NCBI GenBank assembly: GCA_963828405.1
Contig: CAWHEG010000031.1
Coordinates: 2,046,001 to 2,110,000 of the forward strand
Direction of reading: 5' to 3'
From: JANMJD01 sp963828405
GTDB taxonomy: Bacteria; Actinomycetota; Acidimicrobiia; Acidimicrobiales; Ilumatobacteraceae
Length of the DNA: 64,000 bases
Program-made: the position numbers and the translations under genes
The notes under the pieces: generated by a model
Told to the model about the DNA's origin: nothing
Databases searched by the model: none
What the model saw: the letters and a program-made list of their open reading frames with translations, nothing else
Part shown: one piece after another, positions 26,115-34,899 of the stretch
Layout of the letters: each line of letters starts with the position of its first letter
How positions within the stretch are numbered: the stretch's first letter is position 1

Positions 26115-26617
26115 CGCATCTCCAATTCCTTGGCGAGCGCGAGCCGCGCCCGTGAGAGGTCGGATCTCACCGTCCCTTCGGGGACGCCGAGGATGGAAGC
26201 CACTTCAGCGGTGGTGTGGTCACCGGCGTAGAACAACACCATCACCATTCGCCACCGTTCGGGGAGGCGCCGGACCGCTCGCCAGAAGTCGAGTGCCTCG
26301 GGCGACGGGCCGGGCCGTACCGGTTCGTCCCAACGCTGGCTGTCCAGGTATCGGCGTTCGCGCCGCCGCCGACGCCAGTGGTCTCGACAGATGTTGGACA
26401 CAACGCGGACACACCAGGCGGCGGGCCGTCGGAGGTGCCGGATGCGCCGCCAATGCAGGAACGCGCGAACCATCGCCTCCTGGACGACATCTTCGCCGTC
26501 GTCGCGGCTTCCGGTCATCGCAATCGAGATCCCGACAAGGGTGTTGTACTCGCGACGATAGAAGTCCTCGAACTCGCCGATTCCCTGCGTGTACGGGTCG
26601 AGGTCGTCTAGTCCCAT
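26111..26617 (-). CDS. ECF RNA polymerase sigma factor (SigE family-like)
   Basis: A 168-residue protein. Region 2 spans about residues 15-85: FYRREYNTLVGISIAMTG, then DGEDVVQEAMVRAFLHWRR and the -10-binding AWCVRVVSNICRDHWRRR. Region 4 (about 105-160) has the helix-turn-helix TTAEVASILGVPEGTVRSDL. There is no region 3, as expected for ECF type. Start chosen at the ATG for MGLDDLDPYTQG; an in-frame ATG 30 bases upstream lies just after a TACAGT hexamer and is less likely. It precedes and is coupled to a membrane binding-protein-like partner. Confidence 0.87.
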   Translation of the reverse strand: MGLDDLDPYTQGIGEFEDFYRREYNTLVGISIAMTGSRDDGEDVVQEAMVRAFLHWRRIRHLRRPAAWCVRVVSNICRDHWRRRRRERRYLDSQRWDEPVRPGPSPEALDFWRAVRRLPERWRMVMVLFYAGDHTTAEVASILGVPEGTVRSDLSRARLALAKELEMR

Positions 26618-26766
26618 GTCGGTGGTGGTGTAGTGGGTGGCTCCCATCGACTGTACGACGACCGGGAAGGCGGGATTGCTGCACGTTCCGCAACGAACGA
26701 ATCGGGCCTGTGTGGTGATCGGGCACCACCGCCCGGGGAATCGCGATGATCCCGGGTCGTCGGCGG

Positions 26767-27393
26767 TCAGTGCGTCGTCGTCACCGTGTCGAGCGGGGGG
26801 AGCGAGAAGCGGGGAATGGTGAGGTGGGCGATCGGGCCGAGGCCGAAGGCGATCGCCAGCGTGCCGATGCCGATCGAACCGCCGAGGGCGACGCCGGCGG
26901 CCAGGGCGAGCAGTTCCACGGTCGTGCGCGACCGGCGGATCGACCAGCCGAAGCGGTGGTTGAGGCCGACCATCAGGCCGTCGCGGGGACCGGTGCCCAG
27001 CCCGGATCCGATGTACAGGCCAGAGCCGATCCCGATCACGGCCAGGCCCGCGGCCAGATAGGCCCAGCGGGCGACGATCGACGACGTGACCGGAAACAGC
27101 CCGTTGCCGAGGTCGGCCATCAGGCCGATCTCGATCGCATTGAGGATCGTGCCGGGCCCGGGCCGTTGGCGCAGGGGGATCCACAGCAAGAGGATCAGCA
27201 GCCCCGTCCCCTCGATCATCAGCCCGAGCGACAGGCCGGTGAGCTCGCTGAGACCCTGGTGGAAGACATCCCACGGCGCCAGACCGAGGCTCGATCGGAC
27301 GATGCACGAGATCCCCAACCCGAAGCACGCCAGCCCGCCGACGCACCGGGGGAGTCGGCGAACGAGCTCACGGCGAGCTGGGAAGAAGGGCAC
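26767..27393 (-). CDS. YczE/YitT-type integral membrane protein
   Basis: A 208-residue protein with five hydrophobic segments. SSLGLAPWDVFHQGLSELTG and GLGTGPRDGLMVGLNHRFGWS are the paired motifs of the YczE-like membrane family. Function of the family is not settled; some members influence lipopeptide synthesis or secretion. The GTG start follows TAGCGT by 6 bases. Confidence 0.8.
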   Translation of the reverse strand: MPFFPARRELVRRLPRCVGGLACFGLGISCIVRSSLGLAPWDVFHQGLSELTGLSLGLMIEGTGLLILLLWIPLRQRPGPGTILNAIEIGLMADLGNGLFPVTSSIVARWAYLAAGLAVIGIGSGLYIGSGLGTGPRDGLMVGLNHRFGWSIRRSRTTVELLALAAGVALGGSIGIGTLAIAFGLGPIAHLTIPRFSLPPLDTVTTTH

Positions 27394-27399
27394 GCAGCG

Positions 27400-27405
27400 A
27401 CGCTA
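27400..27405 (-). promoter_or_regulatory. -10 hexamer (TAGCGT) of the YczE-like gene
   Basis: Six bases before the GTG; leaderless pattern. Confidence 0.5.
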
Positions 27406-27425
27406 CCGGGCCGGCCCGGCGGCGC

Positions 27426-28208
27426 TCAGGGCTGGGCCGCGGTGTGCCTGCCCGCCTCGGTCAGCGGTTCGACCGTTGCGACGACGACGACCGGGAGGTG
27501 GTCCGAGAGCATCGGCCAGACGGCGTTGCCCGGGGCCACCCGCGCCGCGATGGGGGTGATCGACGAGCTGGTCAGCACGTAGTCGAGCCGTTGGTGGGGA
27601 CCACCGGAGGGGTTGGAGAAGCCGGGTTCGGCACTCACGGCCGCCCAGGCGTCGGCGAGGCCGATGCTGCCGAATGGCGCCAGCGTGGTCGGCTCGTCGG
27701 GGGCGTTGAGGTCGCCGGTCAGCACCTCGCCGACGGCTTGGGCAGGCCGGCGGCCAGCGGAGATCACCCCGGCGACGATCGCCGCCTGGTCGGCGCGGGC
27801 CGAGGCGTCCTCGTGCGAAGCGAGATGGGTGTTGAACACCGCCAGCGGCGCCGTGGGATGGTCGAGTCGTACCGACTGGAGGATCCGGCGTCGGTACGAC
27901 CAGGACCTGATGCCCGGCGTGAGCACCGTGACCCGGTGGTCGTCGAGGTCGTGATTGGCCATCACCGCCAGGCCCTCGGCCCTCCACCACAGCAGCGGGC
28001 CGTATGGGAGGTGCTTACGGGCCCAGCGCCAGTCCTTGGCTCCCCATACCCGGGCCAGGGCGCGGACGTGGCGGCGTTGCACCTCCTGGAGGGCGACGAC
28101 CCGCACCTCGCCGCCGGCGGTCATCTCGAGCAGCAGCCGGCCGACGGTGGCGGCGTCGACGCCCTTGGAGCCTTGGAGGTTCCACGTCACGATGCGCAAG
28201 TCGGTCAC
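27426..28208 (-). CDS. Endonuclease/exonuclease/phosphatase-family protein
   Basis: A 260-residue protein of the DNase I-like fold: LRIVTWNLQGSKG (Asn), VVALQEVQRRH (catalytic Glu), NTHLASHED, LTGDLNAPDEP and the final SDHLPVVV (Asp-His). All metal and catalytic residues are visible. Substrate may be nucleic acid or a phospho-inositol-type ester; no signal peptide, so cytoplasmic. GTG start; a CAGACT hexamer 6 bases upstream is a weaker match to the leaderless pattern. Confidence 0.82.
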   Translation of the reverse strand: MTDLRIVTWNLQGSKGVDAATVGRLLLEMTAGGEVRVVALQEVQRRHVRALARVWGAKDWRWARKHLPYGPLLWWRAEGLAVMANHDLDDHRVTVLTPGIRSWSYRRRILQSVRLDHPTAPLAVFNTHLASHEDASARADQAAIVAGVISAGRRPAQAVGEVLTGDLNAPDEPTTLAPFGSIGLADAWAAVSAEPGFSNPSGGPHQRLDYVLTSSSITPIAARVAPGNAVWPMLSDHLPVVVVATVEPLTEAGRHTAAQP

Positions 28209-28225
28209 CCAACCAGTCTGCTCGC

Positions 28226-28231
28226 TACGCT
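28226..28231 (+). promoter_or_regulatory. -10 hexamer (TACGCT) of the SDR gene
   Basis: Nine bases before the ATG; leaderless pattern. Confidence 0.5.
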
Positions 28232-28240
28232 GCCGTCCCC

Positions 28241-29014
28241 ATGGGAACTCGTTTGCAGGGCAAGGTCGCGCTGATCACCGGTGCGTCGTCGGGTCTCGGC
28301 CGCGTGGGCGCGGAGCTGTTCGCCGCCGAGGGGGCGATGGTGGTGATCGCCGACATCACCGACGGCGACGAGGCGCTCGAGGCGATCACCGCGGCGGGCG
28401 GCGATGCGACGTTCGTGCGCACGGACGTGACCGACGAGCATTCGGTCGAGGCTGCCGTCGCCCACGCCGTGGAGACCTACGGCGGCCTGCACGTGATCTA
28501 CAACAACGCCGGGGTGATGCTGTCCGACGACGACGGCCCGACGAACACCCCGATGGCGACCTACCAGGCGACGATGGACATCAACGTCAAGGGTGTACTG
28601 CTGGGCTGCAAGTACGCCATCCCGGCGATGCTCGCCTCCGGTGGCGGTTCGATCGTCAACGTCGCCTCGTTCGTCGCCCACATGGGCGCGGCGACACCGC
28701 AGATCGCCTATACGGCCTCGAAGGGCGCGGTGCTGGCGATGACCCGCGAGATCGCCGTGATCTACGCCCGGCAGGGCATCCGGGCCAACGCGCTCTGCCC
28801 GGGCCCGATCATGACCCCGCTCCTGGCCAAGTTCCTCTCCGACGACGCCAAACGCAACCGCCGCCTCGTCCACATCCCGATGGGCCGCTTCGGCGAGCCC
28901 CGCGAAATCGCCAACGGAGCACTGTTCCTCGCCTCCGACGACTCGTCGTGGATGACCGGCCAGTCGCTGATCATCGACGGAGGGATCAGCTCGGCCTACG
29001 TCACGCCGGAGTGA
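28241..29014 (+). CDS. SDR-family oxidoreductase
   Basis: A 257-residue classical short-chain dehydrogenase. TGASSGLGRVG binds the nucleotide, NNAG is present, and catalytic Ser and YTASK lie at about 140-160. The C-terminal GRFGEPREIANGALFLASD and GQSLIIDGG are typical. Asp in VVIADITD at the end of strand 2 suggests NAD(H) preference. Substrate unknown; no pathway partner adjoins it (divergent from the EEP gene, convergent with the VOC gene). Confidence 0.88.
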   Translation: MGTRLQGKVALITGASSGLGRVGAELFAAEGAMVVIADITDGDEALEAITAAGGDATFVRTDVTDEHSVEAAVAHAVETYGGLHVIYNNAGVMLSDDDGPTNTPMATYQATMDINVKGVLLGCKYAIPAMLASGGGSIVNVASFVAHMGAATPQIAYTASKGAVLAMTREIAVIYARQGIRANALCPGPIMTPLLAKFLSDDAKRNRRLVHIPMGRFGEPREIANGALFLASDDSSWMTGQSLIIDGGISSAYVTPE

Positions 29015-29062
29015 GGTCGGCCGCGGAACGGATCGGACGTCGGACGCCCGGACGCCGTCGGC

Positions 29063-29686
29063 TCACGTCAGGGACAGCACGCCGTTCGGGGTGCGCAGCA
29101 TCGCCACCAGCCTGATCTCGGGCGACTCGACGACCTCCAGCGAGTCGAGCTCGCCCAGGGCAGCCAGACGATCGGAGATCAGCGCGGCGTCGGGGTGATC
29201 GAGGCGGAGCTGGAGCAGTTCGGCCGCCTCTGGCAGCGACGCGGCGGGATGCGGCGAGTCGAGCCAGTCGATGAGGAACGGCAGCGGGGCGATGTGGTCG
29301 GGGCCGATCACCGGTTGTGTCAGGCGCCAGCGCAGCAGCACGTCGTCGGGTCGTCGGCGGGACATCTCCCCGATCTCGCCGGGATCGAAACCCGCCGCCC
29401 GGGCGTCGGCGACCACCGCTTCGAGGGGTCGGTCCGGTCGGGCGCACCAGGCGGCCAGCCCGGCCCTGCCGGGTCGCTCGATGCCGAAGGCCATCTGCGG
29501 GTGAGGATCGTCGAGGTCCGGCCCGATGATCTCGAGGTAGGCGCCGCGGCCGAGACCGACGAGCTCGTTGCGCGTCCCCCGTCCGACATGGCGCCCTCCG
29601 GGCACCGGCTCGACCCCGAGGCGCTCGGCGAGCTCGGCCACGGTCGCTTCGAGGTTTGGTGTGGCGAACACGAGATGATCGATCAC
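29063..29686 (-). CDS. VOC/glyoxalase-like domain protein
   Basis: A 207-residue protein beginning IDHLVFATPNLEATVAELAERLG, with GRGTRNELVGLGRGAYLEIIGP. This is the glyoxalase-like (VOC) layout of a bacterial family near 200-220 residues. The first metal ligand His is present (DHLVF) and the Glu in YLEIIG is the usual second ligand. Reaction unknown. GTG start chosen so the protein opens with VIDH; a longer frame upstream has no start signal. Confidence 0.78.
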   Translation of the reverse strand: MIDHLVFATPNLEATVAELAERLGVEPVPGGRHVGRGTRNELVGLGRGAYLEIIGPDLDDPHPQMAFGIERPGRAGLAAWCARPDRPLEAVVADARAAGFDPGEIGEMSRRRPDDVLLRWRLTQPVIGPDHIAPLPFLIDWLDSPHPAASLPEAAELLQLRLDHPDAALISDRLAALGELDSLEVVESPEIRLVAMLRTPNGVLSLT

Positions 29687-29852
29687 GACGGCCAGCGTGA
29701 CACATCGCCGAGTGTCCCGCAGATGCATTGAGGCTCGTCGTCACCACCGGGGGGTGACGGTGGTCGGTCGCCTCCCTCGCTCGTGCTCGCCGAACGCGGG
29801 CCGGCGTGGCGCCCTGGCGCTGTCGGCTCCCCGGGCACCAGACTGCAGGGTC

Positions 29853-30725
29853 ATGACCGCCGTAACGTTCATCGGCCTCGGAGTGATGGGGGCGCCGATG
29901 GCGCGACATCTCGCTTCGACCGGCCATCAACTCACCGTCTACAACCGGACGTCGTCGAAGGCGGCCGACTGGGTCGCCGCGCACGGTGGGCGCTGCGCAC
30001 CGACACCTCGACAGGCCGCCGAGGGGAGCGAGTTCGTCTTCGTCTGCGTGGGGAACGACGACGATCTGCGCTCGGTGATCTTCGGGGAAGACGGCGCGCT
30101 GACGGGGATGGACCCCGGCTCGGTGCTCGTCGACCACACCACCGCCTCGGCGGATGTCGCCCGCGAGATCGCCGCCGCCGCGGCGGGCCGGGGAGTCGGG
30201 TTCGTCGACGCGCCGGTGTCGGGGGGTCAGGCGGGGGCGGAGAACGGCGTGCTCACCGTGATGTGCGGCGCCGATGACGACGCGGTGTTCGAGAGGGCCA
30301 AGGCGGTGATCATGGCCTACGCGCGCGCCTGCGAGAAGCTGGGTGCGGCGGGCAGCGGCCAGTTGACCAAGATGGTCAATCAGATCTGCATCGCCGGCCT
30401 CGTGCAGGCGCTGGCCGAGGGGGTGAACTTCGCCCAACGCGCCGGCCTCGATGTCGACGCCGTCATCGATGTCATCTCCAAGGGCGCAGCCGGCTCGTGG
30501 CAGATGGAGAACCGGGCGCGCACGATGGGCCGCGGCGAGTTCGAGTTCGGGTTCGCCGTCGAGTGGATGCGCAAGGATCTCGGCATCTGCCTCGACGAGG
30601 CCGCCCGCAACGGCGCCCGGTTGCCCGTGACTGCACTGGTCGATCAGTTCTACAGCCACGTCGTCGCCCGTGGAGGCCGCCGCTGGGACACGTCGAGCCT
30701 GCAGCACCTGCTGGCCAACGACTGA
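29853..30725 (+). CDS. NAD(P)-dependent beta-hydroxyacid dehydrogenase (3-hydroxyisobutyrate dehydrogenase family)
   Basis: A 290-residue protein. The Rossmann motif FIGLGVMGAPMARHLA opens it, then DAPVSGGQAGAENGVLTVMCG (substrate loop) and GQLTKMVNQI with the catalytic Lys near residue 170, which define this family. Substrates range from 3-hydroxyisobutyrate to tartronate semialdehyde, and the class also includes imine reductases. Followed after 29 bases by ridA-like reading frames. The upstream CAGACT hexamer, 8 bases before the ATG, is a weak leaderless signal. Confidence 0.88.
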   Translation: MTAVTFIGLGVMGAPMARHLASTGHQLTVYNRTSSKAADWVAAHGGRCAPTPRQAAEGSEFVFVCVGNDDDLRSVIFGEDGALTGMDPGSVLVDHTTASADVAREIAAAAAGRGVGFVDAPVSGGQAGAENGVLTVMCGADDDAVFERAKAVIMAYARACEKLGAAGSGQLTKMVNQICIAGLVQALAEGVNFAQRAGLDVDAVIDVISKGAAGSWQMENRARTMGRGEFEFGFAVEWMRKDLGICLDEAARNGARLPVTALVDQFYSHVVARGGRRWDTSSLQHLLAND

Positions 30726-30741
30726 TCACGAGCCGTCCGGC

Positions 30742-30747
30742 TACGTT
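30742..30747 (+). promoter_or_regulatory. -10 hexamer (TACGTT) of the ridA-like gene
   Basis: Seven bases before the ATG; leaderless pattern. Confidence 0.5.
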
Positions 30748-30754
30748 GGCGGAC

Positions 30755-31154
30755 ATGTCACGCCAATCGGTACATTCGCACGACGCCCCCGCTGCGGTCG
30801 GGCCATACTCGCAGGCGATCGTCACCGACCCCTACGTGTTCCTCGCCGGTCAGACCCCGATCGATCCGGCCACCGGCAAGCTGGTCGACGGTGGCATCCG
30901 CGCCCAGACCGAGCGGGTGTTCGACAACCTCTTCGCCGTGCTCGCCGCGGCCGGCCTCACCCCCGACGACGTGGTCAAGGTGAACTGCTACCTGACGGAT
31001 CATGGCCGCCGACTTCGCCGAGATGAACGCTGTCTACCGGACGCGCTTCGACCCACCGTACCCGGCACGCACCACCGTCGGCGTGAAGGACCTCCCGGTG
31101 GGCGCCAGCGTGGAGATCGAGCTCGTCGCCCGGCACGAGCCGCCCGCTTCCTGA
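30755..31154 (+). pseudogene. RidA-family deaminase gene with a one-base frameshift
   Basis: The first 82 codons read HDAPAAVGPYSQAIV and FLAGQTPIDPATGKLV, then VNCYLTD. At 31001 one extra base breaks the frame; resuming one base later gives MAADFAEMNAVYRTRF and PARTTVGVKDLPVGASVEIE, the C-terminal half of RidA with its catalytic Arg. The whole would be about 133 residues, the normal size. RidA hydrolyses reactive 2-aminoacrylate and similar enamines. Everything except one base is intact, so a recent mutation or an assembly error is more likely than long decay. Confidence 0.8.
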
Positions 31155-31162
31155 GCCGCAGA

Positions 31163-31190
31163 CAGAGGCGGCGCACCTGCGCCGCCTCTG
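31163..31190. terminator. Perfect 13-bp stem terminator between convergent genes
   Basis: CAGAGGCGGCGCA, loop CC, then the exact reverse complement, between the ridA-like stop and the metH stop. Works on either strand. Confidence 0.8.
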
Positions 31191-31200
31191 GACCGGCCGC

Positions 31201-34200
31201 CTACGCCCCGCTGATCGAGGGGGCGAGCCAGCGGGTGGCCTCGGCGACCGTCCAGTTCTTGCGGCGGGCGTAGTCCTCGACCTGGTCGGTGTCGATCTTG
31301 CCGATCCCGAAATAGCGGCTCTCCGGATGGGAGAAGTAGAGGCCGGACACCGACGACCCCGGCCACATCGCGTAGCTCTCGGTCAGCTTCAGTCCGATCG
31401 CCGCCGTCGTGCCGAGGAGCTCGAACAACGTCGCCTTCTCCGTGTGATCGGGCTGTGAGGGATAGCCGGGGGCGGGGCGGATGCCGGAGTACCGTTCGTC
31501 GATCAGTTCGGCCGGGGTGAGGTCCTCGGACGGCGCGTAACCCCACAGCGTGGTGCGCACGCGTTGGTGCAGCCGTTCGGCGAACGCTTCGGCCAGCCGG
31601 TCGGCGAGCGCCTTGACCATGATCGACGAGTAGTCGTCGTGAGCCGCCTTGAATCGCTCGGAAACCTCGTCCTCCCCGAGACCGGTCGTCACCGCGAACC
31701 CCCCGATCCAGTCCGGGGTGCCGGCAGGGGCGACGAAATCGGCAAGGGCGTGGTTCGGGCCGCTGTTGTGCTTGACCATCTGCTGGCGCAGCGTGTGGAA
31801 GACGCCGGCGACCGTCGTGCGCGACTCGTCGGTCCACACGACGATGTCGTCGCCGCGCGAGTTCGCCGGCCAGAAGCCGACCGTGGCGGCCAGGTCGAAC
31901 CACCCCTCCGCCTCGATGCGGTCGAGCATCGCTTCGGCCTCGGCGAGCAGGTTGCGGGCCGTGGGCCCGCAATGCGGGTCGTCGAGGATCGCCGGGTAGG
32001 TGCCGTTGAGCTCCCACACCGAGAAGAACGGCGACCAGTCGATCACCCGGCGCAGTTCGGCCACCGTGACGTCGTGCAGTGCCCGTGCGCCGGTGAACGA
32101 CGGGGCAGGTGGGGTGTAGGACGTCCAGTCGAGCGCCAGCGCATTGGCCCGGGCGTCGGCCAGCGAACAGCGCGGCATGCGGGTGCGGCCGCGGGCGTGG
32201 GCTTCGGCGAGCCGCGCGTACTCCTCGCGGACGCCGGCGATGTACCCGCCGCGCTGGTCGGCGGACATCAGCGAGGAGGCCACGGCGACCGCCCGGCTGG
32301 CGTCGTTGACGTGCACCGCCTGGCCCCGGCGGTAGTTCGGGTGGATCTTGACGGCGGTGTGCACCCGGCTGGTGGTCGCCCCGCCGATCAGCAAGGGAAT
32401 GTCGAGGCCGAGGCGCTCCATCTCGGCGGCGACGTGGCACATCTCGTCGAGCGAGGGGGTGATCAGACCCGACAGGCCGATGATGTCGGCCCCCTCGGCC
32501 CGGGCGACCTCGAGGATCCGCTCGGCCGGCACCATCACCCCGAGGTCGACGACCGCGTAGTTGTTGCACTGCAGGACGACCCCGACGATGTTCTTGCCGA
32601 TGTCGTGGACATCGCCCTTGACCGTCGCCATCACGATCTTGGCCGCGGCCGGTCGGGCCGTGGCGAAACCGGCAGCCGCGTCGCGTTCGGCGTCCATGAA
32701 GGGGAGGAGCTCGGCGACGGCCTGCTTCATCACCCGCGCCGACTTGACCACCTGGGGGAGGAACATCCGCCCGCTGCCGAACAGGTCGCCGACGACGTTC
32801 ATCCCGTCCATCAGCGGCCCCTCGATCACGTCGAGGGGGCGGGCCGCGGCGAGGCGGGCCTCGGTGACGTCGTCGACGATGAAGTCGGTGATGCCGTGGA
32901 CGAGAGCGTGGGAGAGGCGCCCGGCGACAGGCTGCTCGCGCCATGTCAGATCGGCTCCCCGCGACTCCATCCCCTGCCCCTGGAAGCGCTGGGCGATGGC
33001 CAGCAGTCGTTCGCCGGCGTCGGATCGGCGGTCGAGGATCACGTCCTCGCAGGCCTCGCGCAGCTCGGCGTCGAGGTCGTCGTAGACGGCCATCTGTCCG
33101 GCATTGACGATGCCCATGTCCATGCCGGCGGCGATGGCGTGGAACAGGAACACCGAGTGCATCGCCTCACGCACGGGCTCGTTGCCGCGGAACGAGAAGG
33201 AGAGGTTCGACACGCCGCCCGAGACGTGGCTGCCCGGAAGATTGGCGCGGATCCATCGGGCCGCCTCGATGAACGACCGTCCGTAGGTGGCGTGCTCTTC
33301 GAGGCCGGTGGCCACGGCGAAGATGTTCGGGTCGAAGATGATGTCGCTCGGCGCGAATCCGACCCGGTTGACGAGGATGTCGTAGGCCCTGGCACAGATC
33401 GACGTCTTGCGTTCGTAGGTGTCGGCCTGACCCTGCTCGTCGAAGGCCATCACGACGACGGCCGCGCCGTAGCGGCGCACGGTGCGGGCCTGGGCGACGA
33501 ACGCCTCCTCGCCCTCCTTCAGCGAGATCGAGTTGACGATCGCCTTGCCCTGGATGCACTTCAGGCCGGCCTCGATCACCGAGAACTTCGACGAGTCGAC
33601 CATGATCGGCACCCGGGCGATGTCGGGCTCGGCGGCGATCAGGTTGAGGAAGGTCGTCATCGCCGCCTGCGAGTCGAGCAGCCCCTCGTCCATGTTGATG
33701 TCGATGATCTGCGCGCCGTTGTCGACCTGGTCGCGGGCGATGGCCAGCGCCGCCGGGTAGTCGCCGTTGGTGACCAGGCGCCGGAACTTGGCCGAGCCGG
33801 TGACGTTCGTCCGTTCGCCGATGTTGACGAACGGGATGTCGGCCGTGAGGGTGAACGCCTCCATCCCCGAGAGGCTGAGCAGCGCCGACCGTTCGGCCGG
33901 CCGCCGGGGGGCGTGGCCGGCCACCGCCTCGGCGATCGCCCGGATGTGGTCGGGAGTCGTTCCGCAGCAGCCGCCGACGATGTTGACCAGCCCGGCCGCG
34001 GCGTACTCGCCGATCAGCCCCGCCATGTGGTCGGGGGTGTGGTCGTAGTGACCGAACTCGTTGGGCAGCCCGGCATTCGGGTAGGCGCAGACCAGGGTGT
34101 CGGCGAGTCGGCCGATCTCGGCGACGTGGGCCCGCAGTTCCTCCGCCCCGAGGGCGCAGTTGAATCCCACCGACAGGGGGTCGACGTGGCGGATGGCATG

Positions 34201-34899
34201 CCAGAACGCAGCCGGTGTCTGTCCGCTGAGCAGCCGCCCGGACCGGTCGGTGATCGTGCCCGAGACCATCACGGCGATGTCGGCTCCACGGGCCTCGGAT
34301 TCGCTCAGGATGGCGTGGATCGCCGCCTTGGCGTTGAGGGTGTCGAAGATCGTCTCGATCAGCAGCAGGTCGACGCCGCCGTCGAGGAGACCGCGGATCT
34401 GCTCGGCGTACGCCTCGGCCAACTGGTCGAAGGTGACCGCCCGGTAGCCGGGGTCGGCGACGTCGGGCGAGATCGACGCCGTCCGGTTGGTCGGGCCGAG
34501 CGCACCGGCGACGAATCGCGGCCGCCCATCGGTCCGTTCGGCCGTGCGCGCCGCCGCGGCCGCCAGTGTCGCCCCGGCCACGTTGAGGTCGTAGGCCAGG
34601 TGCGACATCCGGTAGTCGGCCTGGGCGATCGAGGTCGACGAGAAGGTGTTGGTCGCCACGATGTCGGCCCCGGCCAGGAAGTAGGCGAGGTGGAGGTCGC
34701 GGATCGCCCGCGGCTGGGTGACGTTGAGCAGGTCGTTGTTGCCGCGGACCTGTCCGTTCCACGCATCGAAGTGGGCGCCGCGGAACGCCTCCTCGTCGAA
34801 GCCGAGTGCCTGGATCATCGTGCCCATCGCCCCGTCGAGGACGAGGATCCGTTCGGCGGCGACCGCCCGCAGGGCAGCGGCGGCGTCATGCCCGATCAT
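31201..34899 (-). CDS. metH: Cobalamin-dependent methionine synthase
   Basis: A 1232-residue enzyme that methylates homocysteine from methyl-tetrahydrofolate through B12. Modules in order: homocysteine domain (LVLDGAMGTMIQ; zinc ligands in GFNCALG and GGCCGTTP), folate domain from about residue 345 (FVNIGERTNVTGSAKF), B12 cap and binding domains (DVHDIGKNIV carries the lower-axial His, about 760) and the C-terminal reactivation domain with RPAPGYPSQPDH. All modules are present and full length. It is translated last in a coupled operon with metF (ATGA overlap). Confidence 0.97.
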   Translation of the reverse strand: MIGHDAAAALRAVAAERILVLDGAMGTMIQALGFDEEAFRGAHFDAWNGQVRGNNDLLNVTQPRAIRDLHLAYFLAGADIVATNTFSSTSIAQADYRMSHLAYDLNVAGATLAAAAARTAERTDGRPRFVAGALGPTNRTASISPDVADPGYRAVTFDQLAEAYAEQIRGLLDGGVDLLLIETIFDTLNAKAAIHAILSESEARGADIAVMVSGTITDRSGRLLSGQTPAAFWHAIRHVDPLSVGFNCALGAEELRAHVAEIGRLADTLVCAYPNAGLPNEFGHYDHTPDHMAGLIGEYAAAGLVNIVGGCCGTTPDHIRAIAEAVAGHAPRRPAERSALLSLSGMEAFTLTADIPFVNIGERTNVTGSAKFRRLVTNGDYPAALAIARDQVDNGAQIIDINMDEGLLDSQAAMTTFLNLIAAEPDIARVPIMVDSSKFSVIEAGLKCIQGKAIVNSISLKEGEEAFVAQARTVRRYGAAVVVMAFDEQGQADTYERKTSICARAYDILVNRVGFAPSDIIFDPNIFAVATGLEEHATYGRSFIEAARWIRANLPGSHVSGGVSNLSFSFRGNEPVREAMHSVFLFHAIAAGMDMGIVNAGQMAVYDDLDAELREACEDVILDRRSDAGERLLAIAQRFQGQGMESRGADLTWREQPVAGRLSHALVHGITDFIVDDVTEARLAAARPLDVIEGPLMDGMNVVGDLFGSGRMFLPQVVKSARVMKQAVAELLPFMDAERDAAAGFATARPAAAKIVMATVKGDVHDIGKNIVGVVLQCNNYAVVDLGVMVPAERILEVARAEGADIIGLSGLITPSLDEMCHVAAEMERLGLDIPLLIGGATTSRVHTAVKIHPNYRRGQAVHVNDASRAVAVASSLMSADQRGGYIAGVREEYARLAEAHARGRTRMPRCSLADARANALALDWTSYTPPAPSFTGARALHDVTVAELRRVIDWSPFFSVWELNGTYPAILDDPHCGPTARNLLAEAEAMLDRIEAEGWFDLAATVGFWPANSRGDDIVVWTDESRTTVAGVFHTLRQQMVKHNSGPNHALADFVAPAGTPDWIGGFAVTTGLGEDEVSERFKAAHDDYSSIMVKALADRLAEAFAERLHQRVRTTLWGYAPSEDLTPAELIDERYSGIRPAPGYPSQPDHTEKATLFELLGTTAAIGLKLTESYAMWPGSSVSGLYFSHPESRYFGIGKIDTDQVEDYARRKNWTVAEATRWLAPSISGA

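Noticed and set aside
26618..26766. Autoregulatory ECF promoter (GGAAC...CGTC) before the sigma factor
   Set aside because: GGAAC and CGTCG are present but 24 bases apart, too far for the usual 16-17.
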